From Cephalothrix simula (Eukaryota > Nemertea > Palaeonemertea > Archinemertea > Cephalotrichidae), in contig JAXIUW010238396.1 of NCBI GenBank assembly GCA_035591015.1, forward strand, positions 1-10,031: a stretch of 10,031 bases of DNA, given 5' to 3'. Position 1 is the first letter of the stretch, and the number at the start of each line of letters is the position of its first letter. Below are positions 1-7,143 of this stretch, piece by piece. The notes beneath the pieces are model-generated. The model was given only the letters and a program-made list of their open reading frames with translations. It made no database searches and was not told where the DNA came from. The position numbers were made by a program, and so were the translations under genes.

Positions 1-692
1 TCATTCTCCCCGGGTCAAAAAAGCCACGTATATCAGACAGCAAGCAGGTGCTGCCACATTACGCCATTATTCTCGTTATTAAGATCCATACTAACATAGT
101 CTAGATCTGTAGGTATACAAAAGATGGCGTTGTCATCGCCACCTATCCCACATGGATGGATCTCCATGTGATTAGCTTTGATATCGTGTTTTGAAAATTA
201 TTGCCTGTGAAGATTTACTGGGCAGAGTTTTGATATTCTCACACGTATTTATCTGCACCTTTCACTTAATAAGCTGCAAGCTCATTAAACAATAAATTCC
301 TAACTGTAATACCTTTGGAGTGCATGAAATTAGTGCTTGGATCACAATGACCCGCATCGGTAATACCTAATTCCGCCAACAATAATGATTTTTAAAAATT
401 TATTATTTAAAAAATTAAGGAAAAAATTTAGATGCTAAAAATAATAATGGAAAAATCATGTTTGGGTTAAGAGAACCAGTACCACAAAACAAAATGTGTA
501 TTGATGAAAATGATTTTTTTCCCAAAAATGTTGATGCCTTACATATAATAAAATGTAACTCCGAGCCTTATTTTTGAAAAAAAATTTTTTGAGAAAATAG
601 AAATTTAAATGTTTGTTGGTGACCTTCGGATTTTTTTGCTACTTCTGGTTTCAAATTAGTTATAGCAAGAATTTATGGAATTCTTGGTTATA
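1..692. other. AT-rich DNA without a recognisable gene
   Basis: I see no open frame with a recognisable domain, no RNA gene and no clear repeat. The stretch is AT-rich with many A and T homopolymers, particularly around 385-430 and 575-600. It reads as intergenic or intronic DNA flanking the transposon cluster that begins at 693. Confidence 0.6.
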
Positions 693-701
693 GACCATAC
701 C
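693..701. repeat. Left TSD of MITE-1 (GACCATACC)
   Basis: This 9-bp sequence is repeated in the same orientation at 1012-1020, immediately outside the opposite TIR. Confidence 0.85.
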
Positions 702-1011
702 AAATGGACATAATATAAATGTGTTTATCTCTGAATATCCCGTGATGGATCAAATCTTGAAAGCGGTATAAAAATAGATTCTATAACTCAAGCACCTTAT
801 CACAGAATTTTGACCTGATCAGTAGCCAGATATTTGTTCCTCATTGTTCAGTAGTTCAAAACTTTAAAACATCCTCGGGTAGATTTTATCAGTTTTATTT
901 GCTTTTTGAAGTACTTGAAGTTGGTCTAAAAATAGCCCGCTTTCAATATTTGATATTCGCTTTCTGTTGTGAAAATTTTAACAGTTAAACACATTTATAT
1001 TATGTCCATTT
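702..1011. mobile_element. MITE-1: 310-bp element with 26-bp perfect TIRs and 9-bp TSD
   Basis: The left end (702-727) and right end (986-1011) are perfect 26-bp inverted repeats beginning AAATGGACATAA. The 9-bp sequence GACCATACC lies directly outside both ends, at 693-701 and 1012-1020. The interior has no open frame of note, so this is a non-autonomous miniature element. TSDs of 8-11 bp are known for Mutator-like elements and 8-9 bp for Merlin-like ones; this length does not decide the superfamily. The C at 701 and G at 1012 could instead belong to 27-bp TIRs with a 7-bp TSD, but the 9-bp reading explains both flanks more fully. Perfect TIRs suggest fairly recent insertion. Confidence 0.88.
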
Positions 1012-1020
1012 GACCATACC
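1012..1020. repeat. Right TSD of MITE-1 (GACCATACC)
   Basis: It is a perfect direct copy of 693-701 and abuts the right TIR end of the element. Confidence 0.85.
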
Positions 1021-1056
1021 TTAACGAAATAAAAACCTATGATTGACCATGTTGAC

Positions 1057-1386
1057 CCAGACTGTAGAATTTGCAAAATGCACCACCAACTCCCAATATC
1101 GTGATCGTAAGTGCACAATTTTTTAAAGAATTTTGCGCGATCCGATTCTCAGATTCTTCAGAACAATTATTGAACCTTGGCAATTTGACCTGGGAGTAAA
1201 TAATTTTTTTTGTTTTTTCGGTAATTATGCATGAAAAATTGTTATTGCGCAAAAATTTTGAATACCTTGTGTGATATTTTGAGTTTGTCTATATTTTGAC
1301 GTGATTTTTTTAGCATCACTGCGGAATAATTGATTGTGGGTGCGCTCCCAATAAGTTGGTGGTGCAGGGAAAATTCTACAGTATGG
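1057..1386. mobile_element. MITE-2: 330-bp element with imperfect TIRs and 8-bp TSD ATGTTGAC
   Basis: The left end reads CCAGACTGTAGAATTT and the right end, reverse-complemented, reads CCATACTGTAGAATTT, with one mismatch in 16. After a short divergent spacer both arms share TGCACCACCAACT (1079-1091 against 1354-1366), so each arm reaches about 35 bp. Directly outside lie perfect 8-bp repeats ATGTTGAC at 1049-1056 and 1387-1394. An 8-bp TSD is typical of the hAT superfamily, and this one also fits the loose hAT preference nTnnnnAn. There is no coding capacity: the minus-strand frames across 1225-1563 run out through the element edge and match nothing I know. Confidence 0.82.
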
Positions 1387-1419
1387 ATGTTGACTGTACA
1401 TAGAAATCTCTCCATACTG
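1379..1419. repeat. Short 9-bp inverted repeat across the MITE-2/MITE-3 junction
   Basis: CAGTATGGA at 1379-1387 and TCCATACTG at 1411-1419 are perfect inverted copies. This follows from two neighbouring elements having similar termini (the CCATACTG motif) facing each other, and it is unlikely to be an independent hairpin feature. Confidence 0.5.
1404..1411. repeat. Left TSD of MITE-3 (AAATCTCT)
   Basis: It abuts the CCATACT terminus and is repeated exactly at 1998-2005 beyond the other terminus. A further copy at 2683-2690 is explained by the tandem duplication. Confidence 0.8.
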
Positions 1420-1997
1420 CAAAGGACGACGAACCTGCTGCCTGACGCTGCCGAAATAAAGTGCCCAGATATTCTGGCAGGAAGGGGGTCTGGGGGAGGG
1501 TGCAACCCCCCAAACCGATTTTAAGCATATACCTACCCTAAAAACGCAAATCTGAGTGACCAAAATATCAGCATTTCATCCTCTGAACGACAAGAAACTT
1601 GAAGGTCGTGAAGTCCAGTGCGATTATTATTATGATGATGAAAGTTTAAAAGGACTCCGGTGATTGGCCCAAATTCGCTACTTGGCACGTTTCCGAAAAG
1701 ATTTGGCGAATCAGCGATCCCGTTACTTTAATTTTTACACATAAATTTTAGTATCATAGGCGACGTCTTGTCGCATATAACATGTATAATGCCGCGAAAA
1801 AAGGAAAAAAACAAACAAAACGAAAAGTTTAACTGGTGTTTTCTGGTGTTTTCTTGGTAAGTTAGGGATTTCTCCGGCTGCTGAAAATATTCGGCAGGAT
1901 TTTTGGTCGGCATGCCGAAAATTAGTACAAGGTTCGAAACCTTCTGCCACGTGTCCACGTGACGTGTCACGCTAATACGACGTCCTTTGTAGTATGG
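1412..1997. mobile_element. MITE-3: 586-bp element with 20-bp TIRs and 8-bp TSD AAATCTCT
   Basis: The left end starts CCATACTGCAAAGGACG and the right end, reverse-complemented, starts CCATACTACAAAGGACG; over 20 bp there are two mismatches. Perfect 8-bp direct repeats AAATCTCT sit immediately outside at 1404-1411 and 1998-2005. The interior holds a G-run/C-run patch near 1482-1512 and minus-strand open frames (1728-1970) that look spurious. The terminus resembles those of MITE-2 and of the 6737 element. With the 8-bp TSD this points to a hAT-like non-autonomous family; that assignment is inference. The last 73 bp (1925-1997) were later copied into the 685-bp tandem duplication. Confidence 0.85.
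1925..1978. other. B-box-like motif and overlapping CACGTG sites at the duplication start
   Basis: GGTTCGAAACC at 1931-1941 matches a pol III B box and can draw a T-arm (AAGG stem, 7-nt TTCGAAA loop, CCTT stem). I found no matching A box or tRNA body upstream in either copy, so I do not call a tRNA or SINE. Downstream are nested CACGTG-type palindromes near 1948-1970. Both are repeated at +685. Confidence 0.3.
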
Positions 1998-2204
1998 AAA
2001 TCTCTATAACTATTTTTCCTTAACTTTTAAGCCATAGAGGCATTAAAGTGGTATTGAATGCGCAATTTCTGCGTTTTAACTTTTACAACTGTAACTCAGT
2101 GGATGTAATGTAAAATCTGAAAAAAAAATCTGAGCTCTCTCGTAAAAAGTCGCATTAGCAGATTAGAAATAACAGGAATTTTTAAGACAGTGTTGTGCAG
2201 TGAT

Positions 2205-2333
2205 CCATAGTGGAAAGTAGGGCATATTAACAATATATACCGTATATTGCGTCTGGCCTTCGATCAGAATGGTCAACCCTCATTTCATTTGCAGCTGTAT
2301 ATTGTCTCTGGTTCATCGTAGTTTCCACTATGG
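2205..2333. mobile_element. MITE-4 candidate (129 bp), copy in first duplication unit
   Basis: Perfect 12-bp inverted repeats CCATAGTGGAAA (2205-2216) and TTTCCACTATGG (2322-2333) bound a 129-bp block. The flanking octamers are GCAGTGAT (2197-2204) and AGAGTGAT (2334-2341), alike at 6 of 8 positions, so the TSD is decayed or absent. The CCATA terminus resembles MITE-2, MITE-3 and the 6737 element, which supports it being an older member of the same group. There is no coding potential. Confidence 0.5.
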
Positions 2334-2609
2334 AGAGTGATAACACTAACAGACGTAAGGGTGCAGTAAGAGCCGTCACAAGCAGCACTGTGACTACTTG
2401 ATCAGCATGATCAGGGACAGGGATGACAATGACATTGACCATGTACAGATGTAACAAAACAATAGAATTGTTGACAGAAGTCCCTGTAGTCAAAAGATCT
2501 ATAGTTTCACAAATACGAAGTGTATACGTAGTTATAGAGATGAATCTTTTATCTAAAGTCCCTGTCAGTGTCAGTGTCACCCAACTCACCCATGCCATAT
2601 AGACAACTC

Positions 2610-3294
2610 GTACAAGGTTCGAAACCTTCTGCCACGTGTCCACGTGACGTGTCACGCTAATACGACGTCCTTTGTAGTATGGAAATCTCTATAACTATTT
2701 TTCCTTAACTTTTAAGCCATAGAGGCATTAAAGTGGTATTGAATGCGCAATTTCTGCGTTTTAACTTTTACAACTGTAACTCAGTGGATGTAATGTAAAA
2801 TCTGAAAAAAAAATCTGAGCTCTCTCGTAAAAAGTCGCATTAGCAGATTAGAAATAACAGGAATTTTTAAGACAGTGTTGTGCAGTGATCCATAGTGGAA
2901 AGTAGGGCATATTAACAATATATACCGTATATTGCGTCTGGCCTTCGATCAGAATGGTCAACCCTCATTTCATTTGCAGCTGTATATTGTCTCTGGTTCA
3001 TCGTAGTTTCCACTATGGAGAGTGATAACACTAACAGACGTAAGGGTGCAGTAAGAGCCGTCACAAGCAGCACTGTGACTACTTGATCAGCATGATCAGG
3101 GACAGGGATGACAATGACATTGACCATGTACAGATGTAACAAAACAATAGAATTGTTGACAGAAGTCCCTGTAGTCAAAAGATCTATAGTTTCACAAATA
3201 CGAAGTGTATACGTAGTTATAGAGATGAATCTTTTATCTAAAGTCCCTGTCAGTGTCAGTGTCACCCAACTCACCCATGCCATATAGACAACTC
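2610..3294 (+). repeat. 685-bp tandem duplication, copy 2
   Basis: This is the direct head-to-tail second copy of 1925-2609 and appears identical. It carries a solitary MITE-3 right end (2610-2682) and a stray copy of the TSD octamer at 2683-2690. Sequence after 3294 (TTTGAAACGG) is unique. Apparent identity implies either a very recent duplication, gene conversion between copies, or an assembly duplication. Confidence 0.95.
2890..3018. mobile_element. MITE-4 candidate, copy in second duplication unit
   Basis: This is the same 129-bp inverted-repeat block as 2205-2333, present here because of the 685-bp tandem duplication and not through a separate transposition. Its flanking octamers match those of the first copy. 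Confidence 0.5.
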
Positions 3295-3320
3295 TTTGAA
3301 ACGGCGCACACAGCACTTAC

Positions 3321-3330
3321 CGTACCCCAT
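3321..3330 (-). other. Candidate minus-strand first-exon end: ATG followed by splice donor
   Basis: Read on the minus strand, the sequence is CCCCATGGGGTACG followed by GTAAGTG. This is an ATG (3330-3328) with three codons (M-G-Y) and one extra base before a near-consensus 5' splice site whose GT lies at 3320-3319. It could be the end of a first coding exon of a gene running leftward. No downstream exon is recognisable: the next leftward DNA is the 685-bp duplication. A chance donor match is quite possible. Confidence 0.25.
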
Positions 3331-3439
3331 GGGGAATTGTGGCCTGGACTTGAAAGAGATAATAACTAGTGCTTACACTAATTGCAGAGCGGGGCTTGGA
3401 TCCTCAGCACGATAGATAAATATCTTTGTTACAAATGTT

Positions 3440-3770
3440 AGCAGATAGCCATGTTCATTTAAATCGAAACCGGAAATTACAATTTGGGTCGGACATGTCG
3501 GAGGCAACCGATTAGATTCTGCCGAAATTGTTCCACGTTATTCAGCATGAATTAATACAATATCATTCTGCTATATGATACAATCTAATAAAATTGTAAA
3601 AAGATGAAGCATACAACATGTACAATTCCCTGCTACACATAATTTCTTTTTATTTTCAGATTTGTTGTGGAACATGTAGATTGAAAATTTGAAAGGTAGT
3701 AAGTTTTACTTCCGTTTCCGGTTACAAAAAAAAAACGTGGGAAAAAAGCTTTGCATCGGAATTCTATGTA
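3440..3770. promoter_or_regulatory. Possible divergent promoter region with ETS-like motifs
   Basis: This stretch lies between the candidate minus-strand start at 3330 and the plus-strand ATG at 3840. It carries ETS/GABP-type cores: AACCGGAAAT near 3467, ACTTCCG near 3707 and TTCCGGTT near 3715. Such CCGGAAGT-like sites are known to be common in animal bidirectional promoters. There is no convincing TATA box or CpG richness. The call rests on motif placement between two weak exon calls, so it is tentative. Confidence 0.22.
3643..3659 (+). other. Candidate 3' splice site (polypyrimidine tract plus CAG)
   Basis: A tract TTTCTTTTTATTTTCAG ends at 3659 and matches a strong animal splice acceptor. 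If used, the exon carrying the ATG at 3840 would begin at 3660. The frame of that ATG has a TGA at 3690-3692, so 3660-3839 would then be 5' untranslated sequence. A weak donor-like GTAGTAAG at 3696 offers an alternative tiny non-coding exon. Confidence 0.3.
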
Positions 3771-3839
3771 ATAATAAACACTTTTTGTTTTATTATCTCA
3801 TTTAATTCTTCAAATTTATGCTTTTTATCAAATTCCTCA

Positions 3840-4024
3840 ATGGAAGAGCAAGGAAAAGTTATAAATGTCATGGAATTTTTGTCCAGTTGGGTCGAAATAT
3901 TACCCCCAAATTATTTTCTTGCTTTTGATCATTGTGAATACACTGAGGAGCATTATGAAAGATTTATTCAAGAGGAATTGAACCAAGAAGAAGATATGAT
4001 GCAAGAACTAAAAGATGTTTGCGG
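3840..4024 (+). CDS. Candidate first coding exon of an unrecognised protein (partial)
   Basis: The frame opens at ATG 3840 and runs 61 full codons plus two bases before a strong 5' splice site: GCGG at 4021-4024 followed by GTAAGA. The unspliced frame hits TAA at once inside that donor (4026-4028), as expected when an exon ends there. The peptide starts MEEQGKVINVMEFLSSWVE, has a middle section LPPNYFLAFDHCEYTEEHYE, and ends in an acidic, probably helical segment (QEELNQEEDMMQELKDVCG). It has no signal peptide or membrane segment. Composition is balanced and protein-like, unlike the lysine/phenylalanine-rich frames elsewhere in the window. The exon would end with two bases of a codon, so the next exon must supply one. 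The start context has no purine at -3 but has G at +4. I do not recognise the family. Confidence 0.5.
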
Positions 4025-4283
4025 GTAAGAAAGGTACAGTCATTTTGGGTGTTCGGGTCCATAGCTTGTGAAAGAAAAATTAAAAACAAAAAACTTTGAA
4101 TTGAAAAAAGATGTTGAACTCAATATTGGATGTTGGACAGCTTTTATAGACTTTTATTACTTGTTCATTATATTAAAATTTGAGAATGATTGAATAAATA
4201 CTTCTGAGTTTATTTAAAGCTGATTGGTAGCATGTACAGTTGGGCTAGAGCCTAGAAAGTATTGTCGTTTTTTCGGTGGCTTT
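4025..4283 (+). other. Putative intron, no features
   Basis: After the donor at 4025 the DNA becomes AT-rich with stops in all frames, consistent with an intron. I see no gene, RNA or repeat before the inverted arm at 4284. Confidence 0.4.
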
Positions 4284-4334
4284 TTTTGGTTAGTTTTTCG
4301 GTAGTTTGAAAAAATAGATAAAAAGGGTTAGTTT
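4284..4334 (+). repeat. Left arm of long-range inverted repeat (pairs with 5195-5248)
   Basis: It begins TTTTGGTTAGTTTTTCGGT, which is exactly the reverse complement of the end of the arm at 5195-5248. The similarity continues through GATAAAAAG to GGTTAGTTT with a 3-base gap and a few mismatches, about 50 bp in all. No clear TSD flanks the pair. If transcribed in one RNA the two arms could form an intronic duplex. Confidence 0.75.
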
Positions 4335-4598
4335 TGACTGGTTCGCGAGCGCTATCATTAAACTAACAGATTTTTTAACCGATTGCATGCAGGGGATGCA
4401 CTTTATTGACCTGGAGATATTTGTTATCTAGGTCTTCAGGTCTTGACGTTTTAAAATATTGTTATGACGACACGAGTTGAAACCAAAAAAAACAAAAAGC
4501 AAATTCAGTAGTCATGTACAAAACAAAAATCTAACAGTGAGAAAAATGCGACTGACACAAATTAAATCATGTAGATGGAAATAGTGACAAATGTCAAC

Positions 4599-4661
4599 TA
4601 GTCTTGAGCATGATTTCATTTTCCACTATCAGATATAGAAAATGAGTCATGCTCAAGACTA
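4599..4661. repeat. Compact hairpin: 24-25-nt arms, 14-nt loop
   Basis: The left arm 4599-4623 (TAGTCTTGAGCATGA...) and right arm 4638-4661 are complementary except for one mismatch with a single-base bulge near the middle; the loop is 4624-4637. The fold is strong and precursor-microRNA-like, but the stem is somewhat short for a canonical pre-miRNA and would need pairing beyond the arms. It could also be a tiny foldback remnant. Both strands fold equally well. Confidence 0.55.
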
Positions 4662-4898
4662 AAACAAAACTAATAACCGGAACCGAAAGTTGGGAATCAG
4701 AAGAAACAAATAGTACAGTGTAGTAGATTTTAGTCGACGCTTCCACTTCAAAAAGTTGGGTATTAAAATACTTAATTTACAACTTTCAATTTTTCTTCAC
4801 ATTTTAAATTTGGTTTTTAAAAGGCTCAGGGACTTAGTATGTATCATCCTAGCCCTGAACAGACTTTAACAAAATTCCATCATTTAGGCTGTGGAAGA

Positions 4899-4943
4899 AC
4901 GTGGCCTTATATCTATAAGATTTATAAATTTATAAGGTCACGT
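4899..4943. repeat. Short imperfect inverted repeat
   Basis: ACGTGGCCTTATA at 4899-4911 and TATAAGGTCACGT at 4931-4943 are inverted copies with one mismatch, separated by an AT-rich loop. This may be a degenerate small foldback; I see nothing further. Confidence 0.4.
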
Positions 4944-4963
4944 GTCGTTAGCTACAAATTCAG

Positions 4964-5084
4964 TTTGTCAATGCAGGCACAGGATTAGCTGGTGGGATTT
5001 TCACGATCTGTTTGGACTATAAAAAGTATAATGAGCGCTACTTTGGATTAAACATGTCTTTAGTAAGGAACCTAGGAACGTCTT
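4964..5084 (+). CDS. Candidate exon, weakly like TM4 region of SLC16/monocarboxylate-type MFS transporters (partial)
   Basis: The segment is bounded on the left by acceptor-like CAG at 4963 (alternatively 4976) and on the right by a strong donor, CTTG followed by GTAAGT at 5085. One frame is open throughout: FVNAGTGLAGGIFTICLDY, then KKYNERYFGLNMSLVRNLGTS. This resembles the conserved MCT-family stretch in which a glycine-rich helix (GxGxGxG...) is followed by YFxKRRxLAxGIxxxGxxxG. Here Y-x-E-R, G-L-x-x-S and a final LGTS align, but the usual arginine pair is missing. The exon phase (0 with acceptor 4963; one borrowed base with 4976) does not join directly to the exon at 3840-4024, so the two are either separated by an unseen exon or unrelated. 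It could be a pseudo-exon or a chance open frame. Confidence 0.3.
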
Positions 5085-5194
5085 GGTAAGTTTAAAATTT
5101 CATTTCGATCTATTCATGCTACTGATACTCATTATTTTGAAACAGTATTTCATGTTTAACTTTGGTATGTAGACTGGTTAGTATTCACTTTTGC

Positions 5195-5248
5195 AAACTA
5201 ACCGCTTTTTATCGATTTTTCCCAAACCCACCGAAAAACTAACCAAAA
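5195..5248 (-). repeat. Right arm of long-range inverted repeat (pairs with 4284-4334)
   Basis: This is the inverted partner of 4284-4334, about 860 bp away, containing AAACTAACCG, CTTTTTATCGAT and CCGAAAAACTAACCAAAA. The pair encloses the candidate exon at 4964-5084 and two smaller hairpins. Confidence 0.75.
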
Positions 5249-6728
5249 CAACAATGGTTTCTCTCCTTACTGTACAGAGCACTAGCTAATTCAGGACTTC
5301 TGAGCATCTGAGGGTAATTTCTACCATTTAGCTTTGATCAAAATAAAAAAATCAAAATAAAAAATTTTATTGTTCATATACCTTACGGCATTTTACAATA
5401 TTGTGCAGTGGTGCATATTTTTTGACAGTGCAAAAACAGTAGTTTATTTTAGATAGGAATAAAAAAAAGTAATAGCCGAAATTCAAGGAAAATAAACACA
5501 GCACAAAATTGACTAGAATAAACATTTAGGAAACTAAAAAGGTACGCACAAAAATAAAATAAAAAATACATTTAGTTAATTCTAAATCGCAAAATTACTA
5601 AGACACTACATTTATATTATTGCCAAAAAAAAAACAATAGAAAAATTAGACAGATGCAGGCACCAGACGTATACATACATATCAGAAAAGTAATACACTG
5701 TCTATAAAGCTGATTTTTGGACAGAATGTCTGACATTTATCCTTCTACATTGTGTTTAAAGGAAATTCTAATAGACCTAAAAGTTTTTAAGTTGTACTTC
5801 TTTTAGTTACGACATATTTTTTGCCAATTCAGGATTCCTGTACAAATGAAATGAACCCATAATTTTATTCTGTCAGTAGAACACCCTAGTAAAATATAGG
5901 TTTTTAACTTTCTAAAAATACCTCATTTGTCTTTCTACGATGTTTAGTTTTTGTGTGGCATTGATTTTAATATTAGCAAGTTGATATTAGTCATCTTGAA
6001 CAGCACAAAAAATGGTTAAACATTTGAAAGACTAATTTGACTTTTTACCAGAACTCGGAACTCCAATGGAAGTTTTCCTTATATTTTTAAAAAAATCAAT
6101 TAAGCCAAAGTATATTTAAATCCTTTTTTCAACTTTTTATGTACTTTTGACACTATTTTTAAACTTGAAAATCCAAAAAACCTGAATTGGCTCAATTACC
6201 TAACCATGTTCTATCTTAAACAACTCAGTCTCAGAAAAAGGAATCAGTTTCAGCTTTGGTCTATAGTGAAAATATAATATTTCTAATACATTAGATCAGT
6301 CATCAAGAAATAATTTTAAAAACTAACTCTTTTACAGAGCTCGAATGAAAACTTTATTATTTTTATGCAAGCAGCCATTTTGAATTTTACTCAATATCAT
6401 TTAGTAAAACATTCATAAAATATTTATCGGAAGAGATATTGAATCCTTGCTTGGATATATATTCTTTCATATCCCATACTTAACTTAAGTCTGTCTAATT
6501 AATCGGAGTTCCTAGAAAATTTGGTCCAAATGCTGAATTGGTAACTTTCTATGGTATACTCGCAAATGCGGGCTACTTCCAATCAAAGTTTCTCTGGTAT
6601 ATCCAGCGTAGCCCCAACAGAATCCACTATGGCATTAGGACAGTTTTTTGGGTTTATCTTAGGTCCTTTAACTTTAAGCCTTTTTTAAACAAATGAATAC
6701 TTTTCCAAAAACAATGAAATTTGATGGG
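5249..6728. other. AT-rich stretch without assignable features
   Basis: I find no long open frame, recognisable exon or tandem repeat. A perfect 11-bp inverted pair, GCCAATTCAGG at about 5823 and CCTGAATTGGC at about 6181, is the only symmetry noted. Splice-acceptor-like tracts (for example CTCTTTTACAG ending at 6338) are not followed by recognisable coding sequence. It reads as intron or intergenic DNA. Confidence 0.55.
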
Positions 6729-6736
6729 TAGTAAAC

Positions 6737-7143
6737 CCATACTAGAAAAAACTAGCCTACTGGGACTGACTATACGCCGGAATTCAAGGTGAAAAAATTT
6801 GGTCGACAGTAGATGCCGGGAAGTCATCGACAAAAAGTAATGCCGGTAGATATATAGCCAATTACTACCCAGCCAGCCATAATCATACCGGTAGGGTACA
6901 ACAAATGACGGCAAATGTTAACATTCTTATGTTTATGTTTGATTGAGTTAATGTTCATGGGCATGTTCATCATAATTAACCGTGCAAGAAAATTGACTTT
7001 CGGAAATCGGCTTAACTAGCCGGTAGCACAAAGCTGTTGTAAGTATCTGCTCCAGTAGATTTTCGGTGATAAAATTGGCGGAAGGTTATTACCGGTAGGT
7101 TGAAATACCTACGGCGGTAGGCTAAAACCTTTTTCTAGTATGG
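6737..7143. mobile_element. MITE-5: about 407 bp, 14-bp TIRs and near-perfect 8-bp TSD
   Basis: CCATACTAGAAAAA at 6737-6750 is a perfect inverted copy of TTTTTCTAGTATGG at 7130-7143. After a short gap both ends continue with TAGCCTAC. The octamers outside are TAGTAAAC (6729-6736) and TTGTAAAC (7144-7151), alike at 7 of 8 positions. The interior repeats the heptamer [AC]CGGTAG at 6843, 6888, 7020, 7092 and 7114, the last with one change, giving a mosaic of sub-repeats. The minus-strand frame at 6654-6914 crosses the element edge and looks non-coding. The terminus matches the CCATA group of MITE-2 and MITE-3, and the TSD length suggests hAT-like mobilisation. Confidence 0.8.

Larger units (their letters stand above)
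1925..2609 (+). repeat. 685-bp tandem duplication, copy 1
   Basis: Every base from 1925 to 2609 recurs at +685 (2610-3294), and I found no mismatch reading the two copies against each other. The unit begins GTACAAGGTTCG, inside MITE-3, and ends ACAACTC. There is no obvious microhomology between the left flank, the internal junction and the right flank. The unit contains the MITE-3 right terminus, its right TSD, a smaller inverted-repeat element (2205-2333) and a minus-strand open frame with no recognisable domain. Confidence 0.95.

Noticed and set aside
1925-1950. tRNA gene or tRNA-derived SINE at the GGTTCGAAACC B-box-like motif
   Set aside because: There is no A box, D-arm or anticodon arm upstream in either copy, and the upstream sequences of the two copies differ completely.
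1728-1970. Minus-strand 80- and 71-codon frames
   Set aside because: They lie within MITE-3 and end at its terminus, and their composition is low-complexity (Phe/Lys-rich) with no domain.
2912-3316. Minus-strand 134-codon open frame, with a near-identical version at 2227-2655
   Set aside because: Its two versions exist because of the 685-bp duplication. The longer one reads across the duplication junction, and the sequence (LTLTGTLDK..., LLLVLSLS-like) shows no recognisable domain and passes through MITE-4 termini.
3840-5084. Joining the exons 3840-4024 and 4964-5084 into one gene model
   Set aside because: The first ends with two bases of a codon, but the open frame of the second needs either none (acceptor 4963) or one (acceptor 4976) before it. 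Direct splicing would run into a stop at about 5020.
6654-6914. Minus-strand 86-codon frame
   Set aside because: It crosses the left TIR of MITE-5 and matches no known protein pattern.
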